From positions 5,394,001 to 5,458,000 of the forward strand of contig CP075497.1 in assembly GCA_021613535.1 (NCBI GenBank): a stretch of 64,000 bases of DNA, written 5' to 3'. The position numbers were made by a program, and so were the translations under genes. Below, in pieces: positions 1 through 11,971 of the stretch (its first letter is position 1; every line of letters begins with the position of its first letter). The notes beneath the pieces were generated by a model. That model was not told the DNA's origin. It ran no database searches and saw only the letters and a list, made by a program, of their open reading frames with translations. The DNA comes from Adineta vaga. Its lineage: Eukaryota; Rotifera.

Positions 1-310
1 CAAATAATTCAGAAATTGGAACATTACCGAAATCAGATTGAAAATATTTATCTATTGTTTTACCAATTTTGGAAATTGAACCATGTAAATCTTTATGTTT
101 ATCACTGTATTTTTTTGCTAATGGTTTGATTGTATCACGTAGATCGATTTTTACATTTGGATCATCTGGTAATTTGGAAATAAGAGTTTGAATTTGTTCG
201 ATAGATCTATCAAGATTTGTCTCAATGTCGTTGTAATATTCTTCGACAGATTCTATGGCTTTATCAACGTCTTTTTCCACAAGACTTAACATATTATTTG
301 TCGTGGACAT
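1..310 (-). CDS. RMND5A: RMND5A, GID/CTLH ubiquitin ligase subunit (N-terminal part, cut by window edge)
   Basis: The minus-strand reading frame opens with an ATG at 310 and stays open to the left edge (about 103 residues). The first residues are MSTTNNMLSLVEKDVDKAIE, and further on the stretch KHKDLHGSISKIGKTIDKYF matches the region before the LisH domain of RMND5A, where the human protein has a closely similar HKDIHSSVSRVGKAIDK segment. In the known family, RMND5A is one of the two RING-type subunits of the CTLH/GID E3 ligase. LisH, CTLH and RING domains would lie beyond the window, so only the amino-terminal helical part is visible and no catalytic residue can be checked. The gene is divergent from the Emi-like gene at 713, sharing about 400 bp of upstream DNA. 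Confidence 0.85.
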   Translation of the reverse strand, partial: MSTTNNMLSLVEKDVDKAIESVEEYYNDIETNLDRSIEQIQTLISKLPDDPNVKIDLRDTIKPLAKKYSDKHKDLHGSISKIGKTIDKYFQSDFGNVPISELF

Positions 311-712
311 TCACGTTTGAATCAGTTCAGTTCAGTTAAGTACAGATAACAAGTCAGATTTCAATTACATGTAGAAATATCTAACCAATCAACATGTAAT
401 CGCTAACGACCTCTATAGGAAATATAAAAAGTTGAAAAGTAGTTATGATAAATGAAAGCAAAATAATTTTTTCATAAAGAAAAGTGATTTCGATGGAAAA
501 ATTTTGTTTTTATGAAAACAGCTTAATGTCTTTGTCTAAGCGGTATCTGTCATTCATTGTTGAAAGACAAAGAACAAAGAACTAATTTGTATTTGTAGTA
601 ATAGGTGATACTTATGTTCTAATTGATGTAGATTAACAGTGTGACAAACTTATTTTGACTATTCTTTCTTTTGTAGATTGATTAATTGATTTATTCGTTC
701 GAACAGGCCGAC
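311..712. promoter_or_regulatory. Shared upstream region of RMND5A and the Emi-like gene
   Basis: This is a 400 bp AT-rich spacer between two divergent genes. A pyrimidine-rich stretch ending in TTTTGTAG at about 664-675 looks like a splice acceptor, so the plus-strand gene may have a 5' untranslated exon here. No clear TATA box or other element was recognised. Confidence 0.4.
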
Positions 713-1724
713 ATGGAAATTAATAAAGAAATGTCGAGCCATACTGGTGATGAAAATAATGATAGTTACAATGAATATTTTCAATCACTTATACCTAGCA
801 GTAGTCGTCTAGATTCTGGTTATTTAACATTTTCGTCTCCATGTACTACATCGCCATCTCGTCTGTCACCATCAAGTGTTATTTTACATCAACTTGATTC
901 TCCAATATCTGAACATGATATTCAATCACCAATCAATGCTGCAAGACGAAAATTTGTTTCTACACTAGATTATGAGCATTATCGATCAACAAGAAAACAT
1001 TTCGATATATTAACACAAATACATCATCGTAATGCTTATCATCTTCTCAATAGTATTCTCAATAATTTATCAAATGATGATCTATTTCATTGTAAAACTG
1101 TTTGTCGTAAATGGTATACAATTTTAAAAGATCATTCTCGACGTAAACAAACAACGAATGTTAAACGTAATTTATTTCATATTAATAATAAAACTCAAAT
1201 GAGAAAAAGTAAATTAATCAATAAACCAATGCAAACAATAACAAATTTACTTGATACAAAACTGAATGTGCCATTAATTATTGAAACAACTACAAATGAT
1301 GAAAATATTCTTCCATCAACACCATCTCAACAAGTATTTACTTCATCACCAGATGATAATATTTGTCTTACAGCAAGTAAAATGACATTTCGTTATGGAT
1401 ATTTAAAATATTTACATGGACCAACAGTACCGAAACATTGTCCCATTTGTGCATATGTTTCTATTGTTGATATCAATGATCAACATGGGTATGTTTAAAA
1501 GATTGAATTGACGATTTATTCTGTTTCGTTATATTATTTCTAGTATTTGTACAAATCCATTTTGTCGAAATAGTTTTTGTCAATGTTGTTCTGGTCCTTA
1601 TCATCCATCTAGTCCATGTAAAACAACAACAGGTCCAATTAAATCGCCATGGCGTCAACGTCCTGCAGTTTCTCCTATATTTTCAAATAAAACACGAAGT
1701 AATCTCCGACGATTATTGATGTAA
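713..1724 (+). CDS. FBXO5/FBXO43: Emi1/Emi2-type APC/C inhibitor (F-box, zinc-binding region, LRRL tail)
   Basis: Two exons (713-1488 and 1544-1724) encode about 318 residues. The in-frame ATG at 713 is taken as the start because a stop codon lies 30 nt upstream. After a serine-rich amino-terminal part comes an F-box-like stretch with the core LLNSILNNLSNDDLFHCKTV. The carboxy-terminal third has the IBR/ZBR cysteine pattern: CPIC, then across the intron CTNPFCRNSFCQCC, then H and C. The protein ends NLRRLLM, matching the LRRL tail of vertebrate Emi1 (FBXO5) and Emi2 (FBXO43), which docks on the anaphase-promoting complex. Family knowledge: these proteins inhibit APC/C during interphase or meiotic arrest. 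One gene here could serve both roles (inference). Vertebrate relatives are longer, so this is a compact version. An AATAAA signal lies about 350 nt downstream. Confidence 0.85.
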
Positions 1725-2117
1725 TATCAACTTTATTTATTTATTTATTAATTTACATATTTATTTCATCTTAAACTCTCGTCTCTTATGAAATACTGGT
1801 CATGTTTTAGTTTCTTCATCATCATGGTTTCTCCTTTTTTTTTACTTAAGCTTATGTCAGATATCTTTTCGTTGGTTAAATATATGTATTTTATGTATAT
1901 AATATTGATGTCGAATGATCATTATTTTTCTCTGTATAAAAATGTCAACCTGTGGAATTCAATCTTGTCATATGTGTCTGTGTTGTTGTTCTTGTTGTTC
2001 TTGTCTTATTAGTTTTTTTTGTTGTCTTCTCTCTCTCTCGCTTTTTTTATATGTAGTAAAACAATTTTGGGTGCCAATAAAAACAAAATCATACATCGAA
2101 AAGTTTTTTTTCTTTTA
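1725..2117. other. Convergent 3' regions of the Emi-like gene and IFT74
   Basis: About 390 bp of T-rich DNA between two convergent stop codons. It holds TTTATTTATT repeats at about 1734-1765 and the poly(A) signal at 2076. Short hydrophobic reading frames here are a product of the T-richness and are not called as genes. Confidence 0.6.
2076..2081 (+). terminator. Poly(A) signal AATAAA
   Basis: A canonical AATAAA on the plus strand lies downstream of the Emi-like stop codon and about 40 nt before the IFT74 stop codon of the opposite strand, so the two transcripts would end close together. Confidence 0.5.
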
Positions 2118-4360
2118 TTAAACAATCGGAGAGTTTTGATAATGTTGAATTAACCAACGATTATGTGCTTGAACAAGTTCTAATGCTTGGCGTTTCACTT
2201 GTTCATATTGACCATGAACATTTTGAGAAGCAAGAGATTCATCGAGTGTAAATAATGTTTGTGCAACGCTTTGTAATTTCTTTTCAAGACCAGTTAACTA
2301 AATAACAAGGAAGAAAACAAAATACGAAATGAAATCAAAGTTTGTATTGATATTTACTTGTTGAAATGTTTCATTATCTCGTAATTGACTTTGTGCAGCT
2401 TCAAACTGTGATTGTAATGTTTGAATTTCTGTTTTTGTAACTTGCCTTTGTTTACCCATATTACTTTTATCGGCAGCCAATTGTATTTTACGTTTTTCAG
2501 CTTTACGTTTTAAACCTTCGACATCATTAAATTTTTCCAAATCTTCTTGCATTTTTGCATATTGTTTTTTTAAATCTTGAAGTTCATCTGTTAGTTTTTG
2601 ATCCAGTGTTTCTAATTTCGCATAATCTTGTTTAACTTTACGATGTTGTTCAGCTAGAATAGTTAATGTATCATTTGATTTCTTTTTTTCCGCTTCATGT
2701 TGATCAATATTGGTTTTTAATTGAGTATAATCATCTCTTGTTAGAACTTGATCACCTTTAACTAACGTTCGACTTATTAATGATAATAATGTTAAATTAT
2801 TCTTTTGAATTGTTTTCATTTCATCAAGTTGTTGATCACGTGTTTGTTCATATGTTACTTGAAATTCATCGATTTGATGTTCACGTCTTTTTAATTCAAG
2901 ATATTTTTGTTTTGTATCTTCGTCAACAGTTGAAGATTTATTTTGTTGTTCAACTAATAAGGATGATGGCATATCATCACTTTCATAGGATTGTTTCAAA
3001 TATTCATTTCGTTCTTTTAATTCATTGATTTGTTTATCCATTGCAGCAACTTCTAGATTATCTTCTTTAACTTGTTGAGTTAATTTTTGTCGTTCTTGTT
3101 CAGGTGTAAGAGTATTTTTACTTTCATTTGTTAGATGATCACGTTTCAATTCAAGTTCATGAATTTGTTCAACTAAAGATAATGCTTCTTGTTTGATTAC
3201 GGCACCTGACATTTGTTCACGCATTTTATTCATACGACCTTCCATAGTACCGATTTCATTTTGCATCGAATCCATTTGACTTTGAAGTTTACTTGATGTC
3301 GATTTAATTTTACTATAACGTTGTTTTAAATCAGGATTCTAGAATAGATATAGAATCAAACAGAGAGAAAGGAATTGAGAAAGTTTTACCATATTTTCCA
3401 AGAGTCGTTCAGCCCTTTTCTTTTCATCATTAAGTTCACGTTCTAATCGAGTAATTCGTTCTTCTTTTCTAAATCATAACATTCAATTCGTCAGATGATA
3501 ATAAATATGATATTTATACCTTTGTTTTTCGAGATAGATATCATCAATAGATGATTCCACTTGATGATTATGTGCACTTAAATCTGCATATTCTTTTTTT
3601 AATTCAGCAACTTCACCTGTTGTTTGTAATCGATCGATAATCTAAATGTATCATTTCAGAAGTTAATATCTTTTCGAAGGAAAAGGAAAACTATGATGTA
3701 TTTATACCATATTATAATCGCCTAATTCATTACGTAAACTTTCGATTTGTTGTGACGAATCTTCAGCACTAGAAAAAGAGAATAAAATGTTCGGTTTTCC
3801 GATTAATAATTCTATTTAGGTATACGAACGCTTTGCTTAAAGCAAAATATTGTTTATTATCTTCAGTAAATGAATCAGTTTCACGTTGTAAACGATCAAT
3901 TTCTGCTTCAAGTTCCGTTACTTTTGATCTACGAATAAATTCTTACTTAATTCAATTCGTACAGATGAAATTCAAAATATTTACCGAACAAGACCAACAA
4001 AATATGTTCGATCCTGTACTTGACGACCACCAAATCCACCTGCATTTTGAATTCCACCTAATCCACCTCGATTCATAGGTGTATCTTCAACTTTAATACG
4101 CATATTTGAACCAAGTGGACCACCTCGACTGACAGGACGTTGCTGTAATGTTAATCGAAACATGAAATTCTATTTAAACACAGAGAAACTTACTCCACTA
4201 GCAGTTGTTAACCGAGTAGCCGTACCAATGGGGCGACCACTGCTTGTACCTGGCACTAAATAAAGTTCATGATAATAAAAACATCAATGTCAGATATAAC
4301 AAAGATAATTCATTACAAACCTTGTGGATTTCTTGATGATGGTGGAATTGCACGCGACAT
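2118..4360 (-). CDS. IFT74: Intraflagellar transport protein 74
   Basis: Nine exons (4321-4360, 4194-4255, 3985-4142, 3830-3928, 3708-3768, 3520-3641, 3390-3468, 2358-3338, 2118-2297) sum to 1782 nt, or 593 residues; human IFT74 has 600. The start at 4360 opens a basic, Gly/Arg/Pro-rich head with PVSRGGPLGS, the hallmark of the IFT74 amino terminus that binds tubulin with IFT81. It is followed by DRTYFVGLVR (human KSYYLGLLR). The rest is a long coiled coil, including IKQEALSLVEQIHELELKRD and KQKYLELKRREHQIDEFQVT, both aligning with the human protein. Family role: IFT-B complex, anterograde tubulin transport in cilia, which fits the nearby dynein heavy chain. The donor of the fourth exon is GTTCGT; choosing it keeps the frame and restores the conserved AAE motif. 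Confidence is high. Confidence 0.93.
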
Positions 4361-4685
4361 TTTATTTCTCTTCGCAAAAAAATGATTCTTTTTTTCTATG
4401 ACTGATTAATATACACCATCTTGTTGTATGCTCTCACAAAATGTTGTCTTAGCAACAATTCTTTAATTCATTGTAGATGTCGTTTTTTTTCCTACTTAAT
4501 TCTGTCAGTTAAACATGCAGATATATTTTCTTTTATTGAAAAATATAACTCTCGAAAGCAATATTCACAATCTAGTGGAGAAAATGCACACAATTTTGTT
4601 CATTTAAAAAAACAAAAGAAAGAGAGAGAAAGCAACAAAATTCGTAGCACCAAAATAAAGATGTGTATATGTGGAAAGAATTATT
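4361..4685. other. Spacer between PLEKHM2 and IFT74
   Basis: 325 bp between two genes on the same strand: the PLEKHM2 3' untranslated region and the IFT74 upstream region. It is purine-rich around 4600-4640. No gene or motif was recognised. Confidence 0.5.
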
Positions 4686-7600
4686 TTACGAAATTAATTG
4701 TAATGGACGATAAGAACGAAGAAGAAGTTTCGAAGTTCGTTCACATTCACGTTGAAATGAAAGATCATTTAAAGGTTGAATATCGATAGGAACCTGATAT
4801 GTATGGGATACAGCTGCTTGTAAAGATTTGATGAATTGAACCATTTCTTTGGTAAATAGAAAATAAAAAATCCAAGATTTTGAACCATGATTTCCCTGTT
4901 CAATTGTCTAGAAAAACATAAATAGAAATAAATATTTTTAGAACTTTTTGAAAAGAAATCTTTACTTACCAATACACAATAATATGGACAATGTGAATCG
5001 ACAAATAATCGTGCAATATAATCTAGTTTTATCGAATCAAGTTGACGAATGAGTGCATTATCTTGTTCATCATGGCATACATAGATTTTCTCTTCAGTTA
5101 ACATGACACTACATGGAACTGTATTTGCTGTATTTTCTTCATCTTTCATAGCTATACGCTAAGTTTTAAAATAGTTTATAATGGTTATGATAGAAAAAAT
5201 CTATTCAATTCGACTTACTCCTTGAGAAAGACCTTTCATAATAGCATTTAACCATTCATCTTGATCACTTTTCGATTTCGCTGCCATTACTAATTTAACA
5301 TCATTAGCAAACATTATTTCAATAGCATGAGGACGATCTGTATTACGATTTCGACGACATCCCTGACAATTTTCATCACTAAATATGTTTATCATCATTT
5401 TAATATGTGTTTTTTTAAATAACTAATATCCTTACAGTAATGTATATGATAATGCAGGAGTACTATCTGACTTATGTAAATAGATATTGAGACGATCAAC
5501 TCTAAAAGAAATAAATGATTGATTTGAAAAATAAAGAATTGATTTAGTAGTTACCTTAGAGTGACATAAGCATTTCGCCATCCTTCAAATGGTTGTCGAT
5601 GAGATTTTAGCGTAGCTGCACTTAAACGTTTCATTGCTGATGGTGGTTCAACAAGTTTTGTAAAGAGATGACCTTCTTTACGTAATTTTCGTCCGGACAT
5701 TTGTGGTTCTTCCCAAAATATATAATGATAATCAAGTAATTTAACATCATGTACACTCTTTTTTGAAAAGAAATCAGATAAGAAATAGATAATCGTTATT
5801 CAAAATTAATACATACATTCTTTTTTAAATCATTTGCTAATTCTTTTTTAATAGATATTTCTTGCATAGTAGCAGGTAATACTTGTGGTTCAGGAAAACG
5901 ACCATAGTCAGCAGCTTCACGAATACTCGTACATATAGCTCTGTATTAAACAAAATGCGCATCAGATTAGAATCGATTTGTTTTCTCGTGAATGTTACTT
6001 TGTTAATTCGATGGATCCAGTTGTCAAACAACGAAGTTTTGTATGTTTAATTGTAATGATACGTAAGAACTGTTCATTTGGACCAACCTAGAAATCATTC
6101 AGCAATTACTTGTAATCATGAAAGAAACAAGAAAAGAATGTTGTACTTCAATATAATCGATTTGTTCTATTCGAATACTTTCGATTTTATCCAAACGATA
6201 TGAACCATTGATTTCATTAACTTGTCGAAGTAAATAAACATTCATTGTTGTTATAAGAAGAAACACAACTTCGGGATTGCCATTATTATGACCAATTATT
6301 GTTGGAAATAACTATTCAAAAACATTTGGAAATATAGAAAAATCAATTGTCATTCTCTTACTTTAATAAATTTTTCTTTGTTTTCCATTTCATAAACTTC
6401 TAAAGTAAGTTGTAATTGCATATTAGCATCAGCACTAAAGATACACTATAAAAATCGAGAACACAACAATTGCATTCATCTTACATCATATCAAGAGCAT
6501 CTTCTGGTATATTTTGAAAAAGATCATCATTTTTTCTTTCAATACTTAATTCATTTAATCCCATATCAATCGATGTCGATGATGAAGAGATTACAGAATT
6601 TTCGGGTAGTTCGAATGTATTTTTTGATTCTTCCACAATTACCGATGGTTGGATTTCGATGGGTATTGATGGGTTATCAATTGTATCAATTACAGACGAT
6701 TTATCATCAGGAATCAGTGATATTACTGATTCCTCAACCATAGTTGATGGAATTGGTGATGGTGTTCGAGGTCGAACATTGAAGATTGGATCAAGTTCAC
6801 TTAAACTAGAACTTAGCTCAGGTTTTGTATTAGGTAAAGCTAATGGTGAATCTGTTGTGATAGGTAGAGTATTGGTTCCTTGATTTTCTTCATTAAGTGA
6901 TGAACCGTCTATTGATGGATTATCAAAACTAACAGATGATGAACGAGACAGATTCATTGTATGGATATCCGATGATATATAACTATTAACAACTGATGAT
7001 GTCGTCGATGAACGTGTTGTTTTTTTAGGAACACGCATACGTTCTAATTAATACCAACAGAAAAAGATAGAATGATTTTTTTAAATAATTCTAAAAGATT
7101 ATCTGACTTGATGTGGCAATTGCATTGTTTAATACAGCTGATGTTGACGGTAAATGTTGCACGTCATATCTTGATAAATATGTTGTGAATGATGGAACAT
7201 CATTTCGTACACCTGGCAATGAAAGTTTTTCTGTTTCTTTAATATCTACTTGTAGATATGCAGGCCAACAGCTTCGATCAAAATATACACAATCCTAAAC
7301 AATCCATTTTGTATTTATTTCAATCAAGGTTTTCTTTCAGTCTTACGGATTTTAAATTAAATTGAATATTCTCTAAACCAGAACATAATGTTGTCAATGC
7401 AATTAATCTCTACAACAAGAAAGTTTTGTGAAATTAAAAATTTATCAATGAATTCTTACTTGAGTGTCATTTATAATCGAATCTGAAGTATAGAATTTCT
7501 TGACTAATTTTCTGTTATCTTGAAAACATTTCATATAACTTTCTGTTAAACTATCATTAAGTGCTAGGAAAAACCATGCACGACCACGTCCAAGATTTGT

Positions 7601-7990
7601 TTCAATATTCAATAAAGATTCAATCTGTTCTAATAATAATTTCGGAGTAAAATCTGATACACATTTATAATAACCATCTTGAACATATTTTAATCTAAAT
7701 GAGCAACGAATCTTTTAGTAATATTTCAACATAAAACAAATCGTTCTTTACCCATAGAGTAAAGCAAAATCGAGATGTTCAAGTAAGCAATGTACTTGCC
7801 AATCATCATTTGTTATAACTCGTGAAGTTTGATCTTCATTATCAACAGCTAATCGATGAATCTAAAAGAAAACTGATTCTTTTTTTTCGATTAATTGAAA
7901 TTCAGTTTAACGAACTTCTCGAATGGCAGCAGAAATATTCGTAAGAATTTTATCTTTAATTATTCGTGGACCGTAGAGATAACTCATCAT
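4686..7990 (-). CDS. PLEKHM2: PLEKHM2 (SKIP): RUN and PH domain protein of lysosome-kinesin transport
   Basis: About 15 exons encode roughly 840 residues. The start is one of two adjacent ATGs at 7990/7987, just after an apparent acceptor, so an untranslated exon probably lies upstream. Residues 1 to about 190 form a RUN domain: KDKILTNISAAIRE, then EHLDFALLYGLKYVQDGYY, then NIETNLGRGRAWFFLALNDS, each aligning with human PLEKHM2. A serine-rich low-complexity middle (6485-7043) follows. The carboxy-terminal half carries the PH region with CQGCRRNRNTDRPHAIEI; human has CGGCRRANTTDRPHAFQV. The last exon ends at a TAA at 4686. Family role: an Arl8 effector linking lysosomes to kinesin-1. The amino-terminal WD/WE kinesin-binding motifs were not confidently found. 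One exon boundary may be wrong by one base because the exon sum is not a multiple of three. Confidence 0.88.
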
Positions 7991-8514
7991 TAATCTAGAA
8001 CAAGAAAAAAAACAATTTCGATTCAATAATTCATTGAATTAAAAGTGCACATGATAATTAATCTCGATTTTGAGTTCAAATTAGCATATAAACAGACCTC
8101 TAATCCTAGAATCATGAACGAGAGTAATGCATATTTAGAAGAAGGAAAAAAAAACTAGATGCAAATAGAATTCATTTGATTTTTTATATCAATAAGGTTA
8201 GTTCAATTGACATCAAACTAGACTATATATATACAAATGAGTCATAGGAATTTAATCATACGATAGACGATGACTCATTTCCTTGACGAGTAAATAGTAG
8301 TTATCTAGAAGAAAAAATTGTTTGATTTATGATTCTCTTTTTATTTCTATTGAAAATCGAATACGGCTGAAAGCAACATAAGTACTTGACTGATTTGATT
8401 AATGTTATGAAAACATTTCATAGAACAGAAAATGTCAAAGAGAAAATTGAATCAATTAGATTTATTATCACAAAAGGTGTAACAAAATTGTCCTAAAATA
8501 TTATTTTCCATTTG
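7991..8514. other. PLEKHM2 upstream region and 3' flank of the next gene
   Basis: 524 bp of AT-rich DNA. The minus strand has TTCTTGTTCTAG just before the PLEKHM2 ATG, read as the acceptor of a 5' UTR intron. A short TATATATA run lies at about 8224-8231. No coding exon was recognised. Confidence 0.45.
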
Positions 8515-9607
8515 TTACGATGAAGCACGTGAAAATGGTGGAAGAATAATTGAATTTTCGAAGTCGGATTCAGTGAGATTCTCTTCAACTTTCTGATTTT
8601 CATTCATTGTTGATGTTTTAGCATGACTTGTAAACCATTTTGGTTTCAATGCATTTTTAACTGCATTCCAAGCAAAATCACCACTTTGTTGTTGTAAACC
8701 GGTATCATTAAGTATATCCTTAACAAATGTTGTTGCAGTTATTTTGACACTTTCATCATTCAAAACTTGATGAGCAACTTCACGTGCTAAATTCGTTAAG
8801 ATTTCTTTGGTTTTTTCACTATCAATAAATTCTTTTAATAAGATATATAATGCATCTTGATTGTCTTTTTGTAAGATAGCACGACGAAATAAATGTCCTA
8901 ATTGAATTTCTGTTTCAGGTTTTTTCATCACATCATAAATAATTTGCGATGTAAATTCTGAAACATTCTTTTGCATTTCATTATCAGTCATTAGGCGTTG
9001 TAAAAGACGAATCAATGTGTCTTTTGTTGATGGATTGTCCATGACATGTTCGAGAAATAACAATGCTTTAGATAATATATTTGGATCCGCGAGAAGATTT
9101 TGAATCAATTCTTGAGATAAAAGATTCACTTGTTGTCTAACACTGTCTGCAAAGAGAAACATAAGAATAAAACTACGAAATGATGCTAGTTATTTTGCTT
9201 TTGATTTTCTTACCTTGTTCCAAACTACTTCTAGCCACATCAGCAACTTGTGCAACCGTTTGATTTTTCAAGGGTGTACGAAATACATATAAGAAAAGTA
9301 CTGTAGAGACAATCACAATTCCAGCTCCGATGATAAGTGCTTTCACTACCCCGCGTTGTTCATGAAAATGTAGTCGACGTAAAACAAGTTCAGATATTTC
9401 ACTTGCTGATAAATGACTACGTATTGATGTCGAAGTCGGATCTTTCTTCTTAGGAAGCGGTGATACTGGTGGCGATGGCGGCGGTGGTGGTGGTAGCGAA
9501 TCATTTGCATTTGCTAAAATTCTTGTGAAATGTATCGATCGAGATTTTGTTAGGATTAATTGAGGAAGAAGAAATCCTCGTCGTAGAAAATTTAGTCTTG
9601 ACAACAT
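8515..9607 (-). CDS. Unrecognised mitochondrial single-pass membrane protein
   Basis: Two exons (9214-9607 and 8515-9146) give 341 residues. The amino terminus MLSRLNFLRRGFLLPQLIL is basic and amphipathic, lacks acidic residues and looks like a mitochondrial targeting sequence. A polyproline stretch follows (PPPPPPSPPVSPLP, near residue 40). One transmembrane helix, ALIIGAGIVIVSTVLFLYVF, lies near residues 90-110. After it comes a helical region of about 200 residues with repeated hydrophobic spacing and no cysteines. I do not recognise the family; the layout suggests an inner-membrane protein with a helical domain on one side (inference). It is 212 bp upstream of PPP1R2 on the same strand. 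Both exons use the same codon style as their neighbours, so I take it as a real host gene. Confidence 0.7.
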
Positions 9608-9819
9608 CTTGAAGACAAAAAGAAAGAAGAATGAGATCTTTATCGAAAGGCTTGGGGATTATGACTTTTGTTTTCTTGCATTTACAGATAATCAAAGAAA
9701 CACACTGTTGAAATAAAATACAATAGGGAGAGAAGAAAAAAAAGAAGAAGAAAAGATATCTTTCTTATAACTTCATCTTTTCTTATAGACATCTTACAAA
9801 AAAGAAACGAAATAAATTA

Positions 9820-10963
9820 TTATTCAGTCATTTGTGGTTCATCATCATTGTTATCAGCCATACGAGCAGCACGAAATTCATTATAATGTTGTTTACGTTT
9901 TAATTCAAATTGTTTTTTTCGTTCTAAAAATAGCAGCATGATATTCGAAAACAATCGTTGTATAATTCAACAAACCTAATTCTTCTGGTGTTAAGTTTTG
10001 TTCATCAATATGATCATCTTCAACATGAACATGATGATGATGATGTGTCGAATCTTGTGATGAATGATGTACTAAAATTGGTTTGATCGAATCTACTGAT
10101 GAACGTGAAGATGACAAACTAAAAAGGAAGTCTTGTTTTTCTTTGTTTTATATAAATAAAACCAAAGTAAACTTACGTTCCATTTCCGCTATTTCCACTT
10201 TCTATTCCTGTGGAACTTGCTTGTTTTTCTTCTTGTTCAAGAGCGCGAAGTTCATCATCGATTTCTTTTTTACGTAAACGAACAACTTCAAATTCGTTAT
10301 AATGTTTTTTACGATGACTTTCGAATTCTTTACGATGTTCTACGAAAATCAATTCCAAACTAGTATACTGGTTCGATAGTGAACAGTTCTCTGTTTACCT
10401 AAGTCATTAGATGACGGTCCCATATCATCATCAATTGATCTTCTTGGTTTATGATCTGTATGTAATACCGATGAAGATGTTTTCGAATCATTTAATCTAC
10501 AAATCATAGCATGAAAATAATTGTATGCATGATTTCAAAATAAAAACCTTTGAGCAAGTGCACTGGGATCAACTCCTGTTATTGGTTCTGTTTCGACTTC
10601 TTCATCAATAATATCATTTGGTGCGTATGGTGTTTTCGGTTCTTCAATTTTCATATGACCATAATCTTTATCTGCTGGATGATACGTTGCAATAATATTC
10701 ATTTCATCAAAATGTGGAATTTTATGACTGAAAAACGAAAAGCGTCACCAAAACAAATTTGCTTTTGTAAGATAAATACACCTTTTACTCTCTGATCGAG
10801 TCATTCCAGCATTTGAACAATTGTCTGCCAATGATTTATTATCATGATGATAATCTTGACCAACATCATCAATACTTTTCGTTGATTTAAGAATACCTTT
10901 CGCTGGTTGCATGTTTAAATTAGCCACCGGGTTATAGTCGGAATTATCATTATTCAATGACAT
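9820..10963 (-). CDS. PPP1R2: Protein phosphatase inhibitor 2
   Basis: Six exons (10782-10963, 10548-10727, 10399-10496, 10177-10339, 9976-10118, 9820-9923) sum to 870 nt, or 289 residues. The amino terminus has the PP1-docking motif KGILKST (human KGILKN). The second exon carries [18 protein letters not shown] followed by [10 protein letters not shown], almost identical to the human region [18 protein letters not shown] that includes the GSK3 site. The inhibitory helix motif HYNE occurs twice: [19 protein letters not shown] in exon 4 and [20 protein letters not shown] in exon 6. Vertebrate inhibitor 2 has a single such helix, which enters the PP1 active site. The spacer between the copies is acidic and histidine-rich ([11 protein letters not shown]). 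Family role: regulator of protein phosphatase 1. Confidence 0.92.
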
Positions 10964-11971
10964 TATGCTTCTATTAATCTGATTGGGATTATGACTTAAT
11001 TGATTGATATAATGTGAAGATTTTTTTCATCTAAAACTATAGACAATTGTTATAACGTGAGACTCAACATCAGCATCGAATGTCTTTTTATTCCATATGC
11101 CGTGCTATTTTCTTTTCTGTTCTTTTCTTCTTGTACTTTGTCTCTCTCGCGCTCTACTTAGAAGAAAAAAACTCGAGCGAAAAAATATAGTACGAGCACA
11201 TCTAGCATTCTAACATCATTGAATTATTACCAAGATTCTGAACGACTGCTGTCTTCCGCTTTTGTCTATGTCACCTATTAAGAGATAGATGATTCGATTT
11301 CATTGTAAGAAAGAAAGAAAGAAAGAAAGAAAAATTGAATCAAGCCACATGTCGAAAATCACGAGAGTTTTATTTATCTAATATTTTAGAGACAAGAAAT
11401 AATCTACTCAAGATGATTGTGTTGATTTCGAATGATGAAACTAACTCAATAATTTCTCAAGGAAATTAGATATGTTAGATGTCAATAAGAATTTTAATCA
11501 TGCTTACTATTATCACAGAAAAGTTATTCATTGTTAAATATGAATAGTTGAACGATCATTTAAAAATAACTAGAAGAAAAAATATTCAACATAAACAAAA
11601 CAAAACTGTCTCTATCAATTGAAAGAAAAACGAACGAAAATATTAACCGTATTTTTTCATCAGGTGATTCGAAAAAAAAGTGTAAATATTCAATTATGAT
11701 AACTATAGGATAAACTTTTCAATGATTACATAAAGAAAGATTCTCAAACTGACAATGAGTATAATATGATTATATTATCATAATATAATGTGAAAAAAAT
11801 TGAATCTCATTGCGTGATAATCAACGCCAAATAATCGTTGATAGTAGCGTTTGTTTGTGATTGTCAATAAAGGTTAAAACAAAAGATTTGATTTGTAATT
11901 GAATCTGACCAATAGAGAACAAGATCAACAAATCAGTAAACATCCGTTTATAACTGACATCAATATTATAA
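10964..11971. promoter_or_regulatory. Divergent upstream region of PPP1R2 and alpha-catulin
   Basis: About 1 kb of AT-rich DNA between divergent genes. It contains a short GAAA tandem repeat (about 11308-11331) and an AT-rich palindromic stretch around 11758-11790 (ATAATATGATTATATTATCATAATATAA, described only by position and character). No coding exon was recognised. Confidence 0.45.
11308..11331 (+). repeat. (GAAA)n microsatellite
   Basis: About six tandem GAAA units, read directly in the sequence. Confidence 0.85.

Noticed and set aside
1788-2121. Hydrophobic plus-strand reading frames downstream of the Emi-like gene
   Set aside because: They follow from T-rich 3' untranslated sequence, overlap each other in different frames and show no start context or motif.
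6659-6883. Antisense open frame over PLEKHM2
   Set aside because: It mirrors the serine-rich middle of PLEKHM2 on the other strand and has no independent support.
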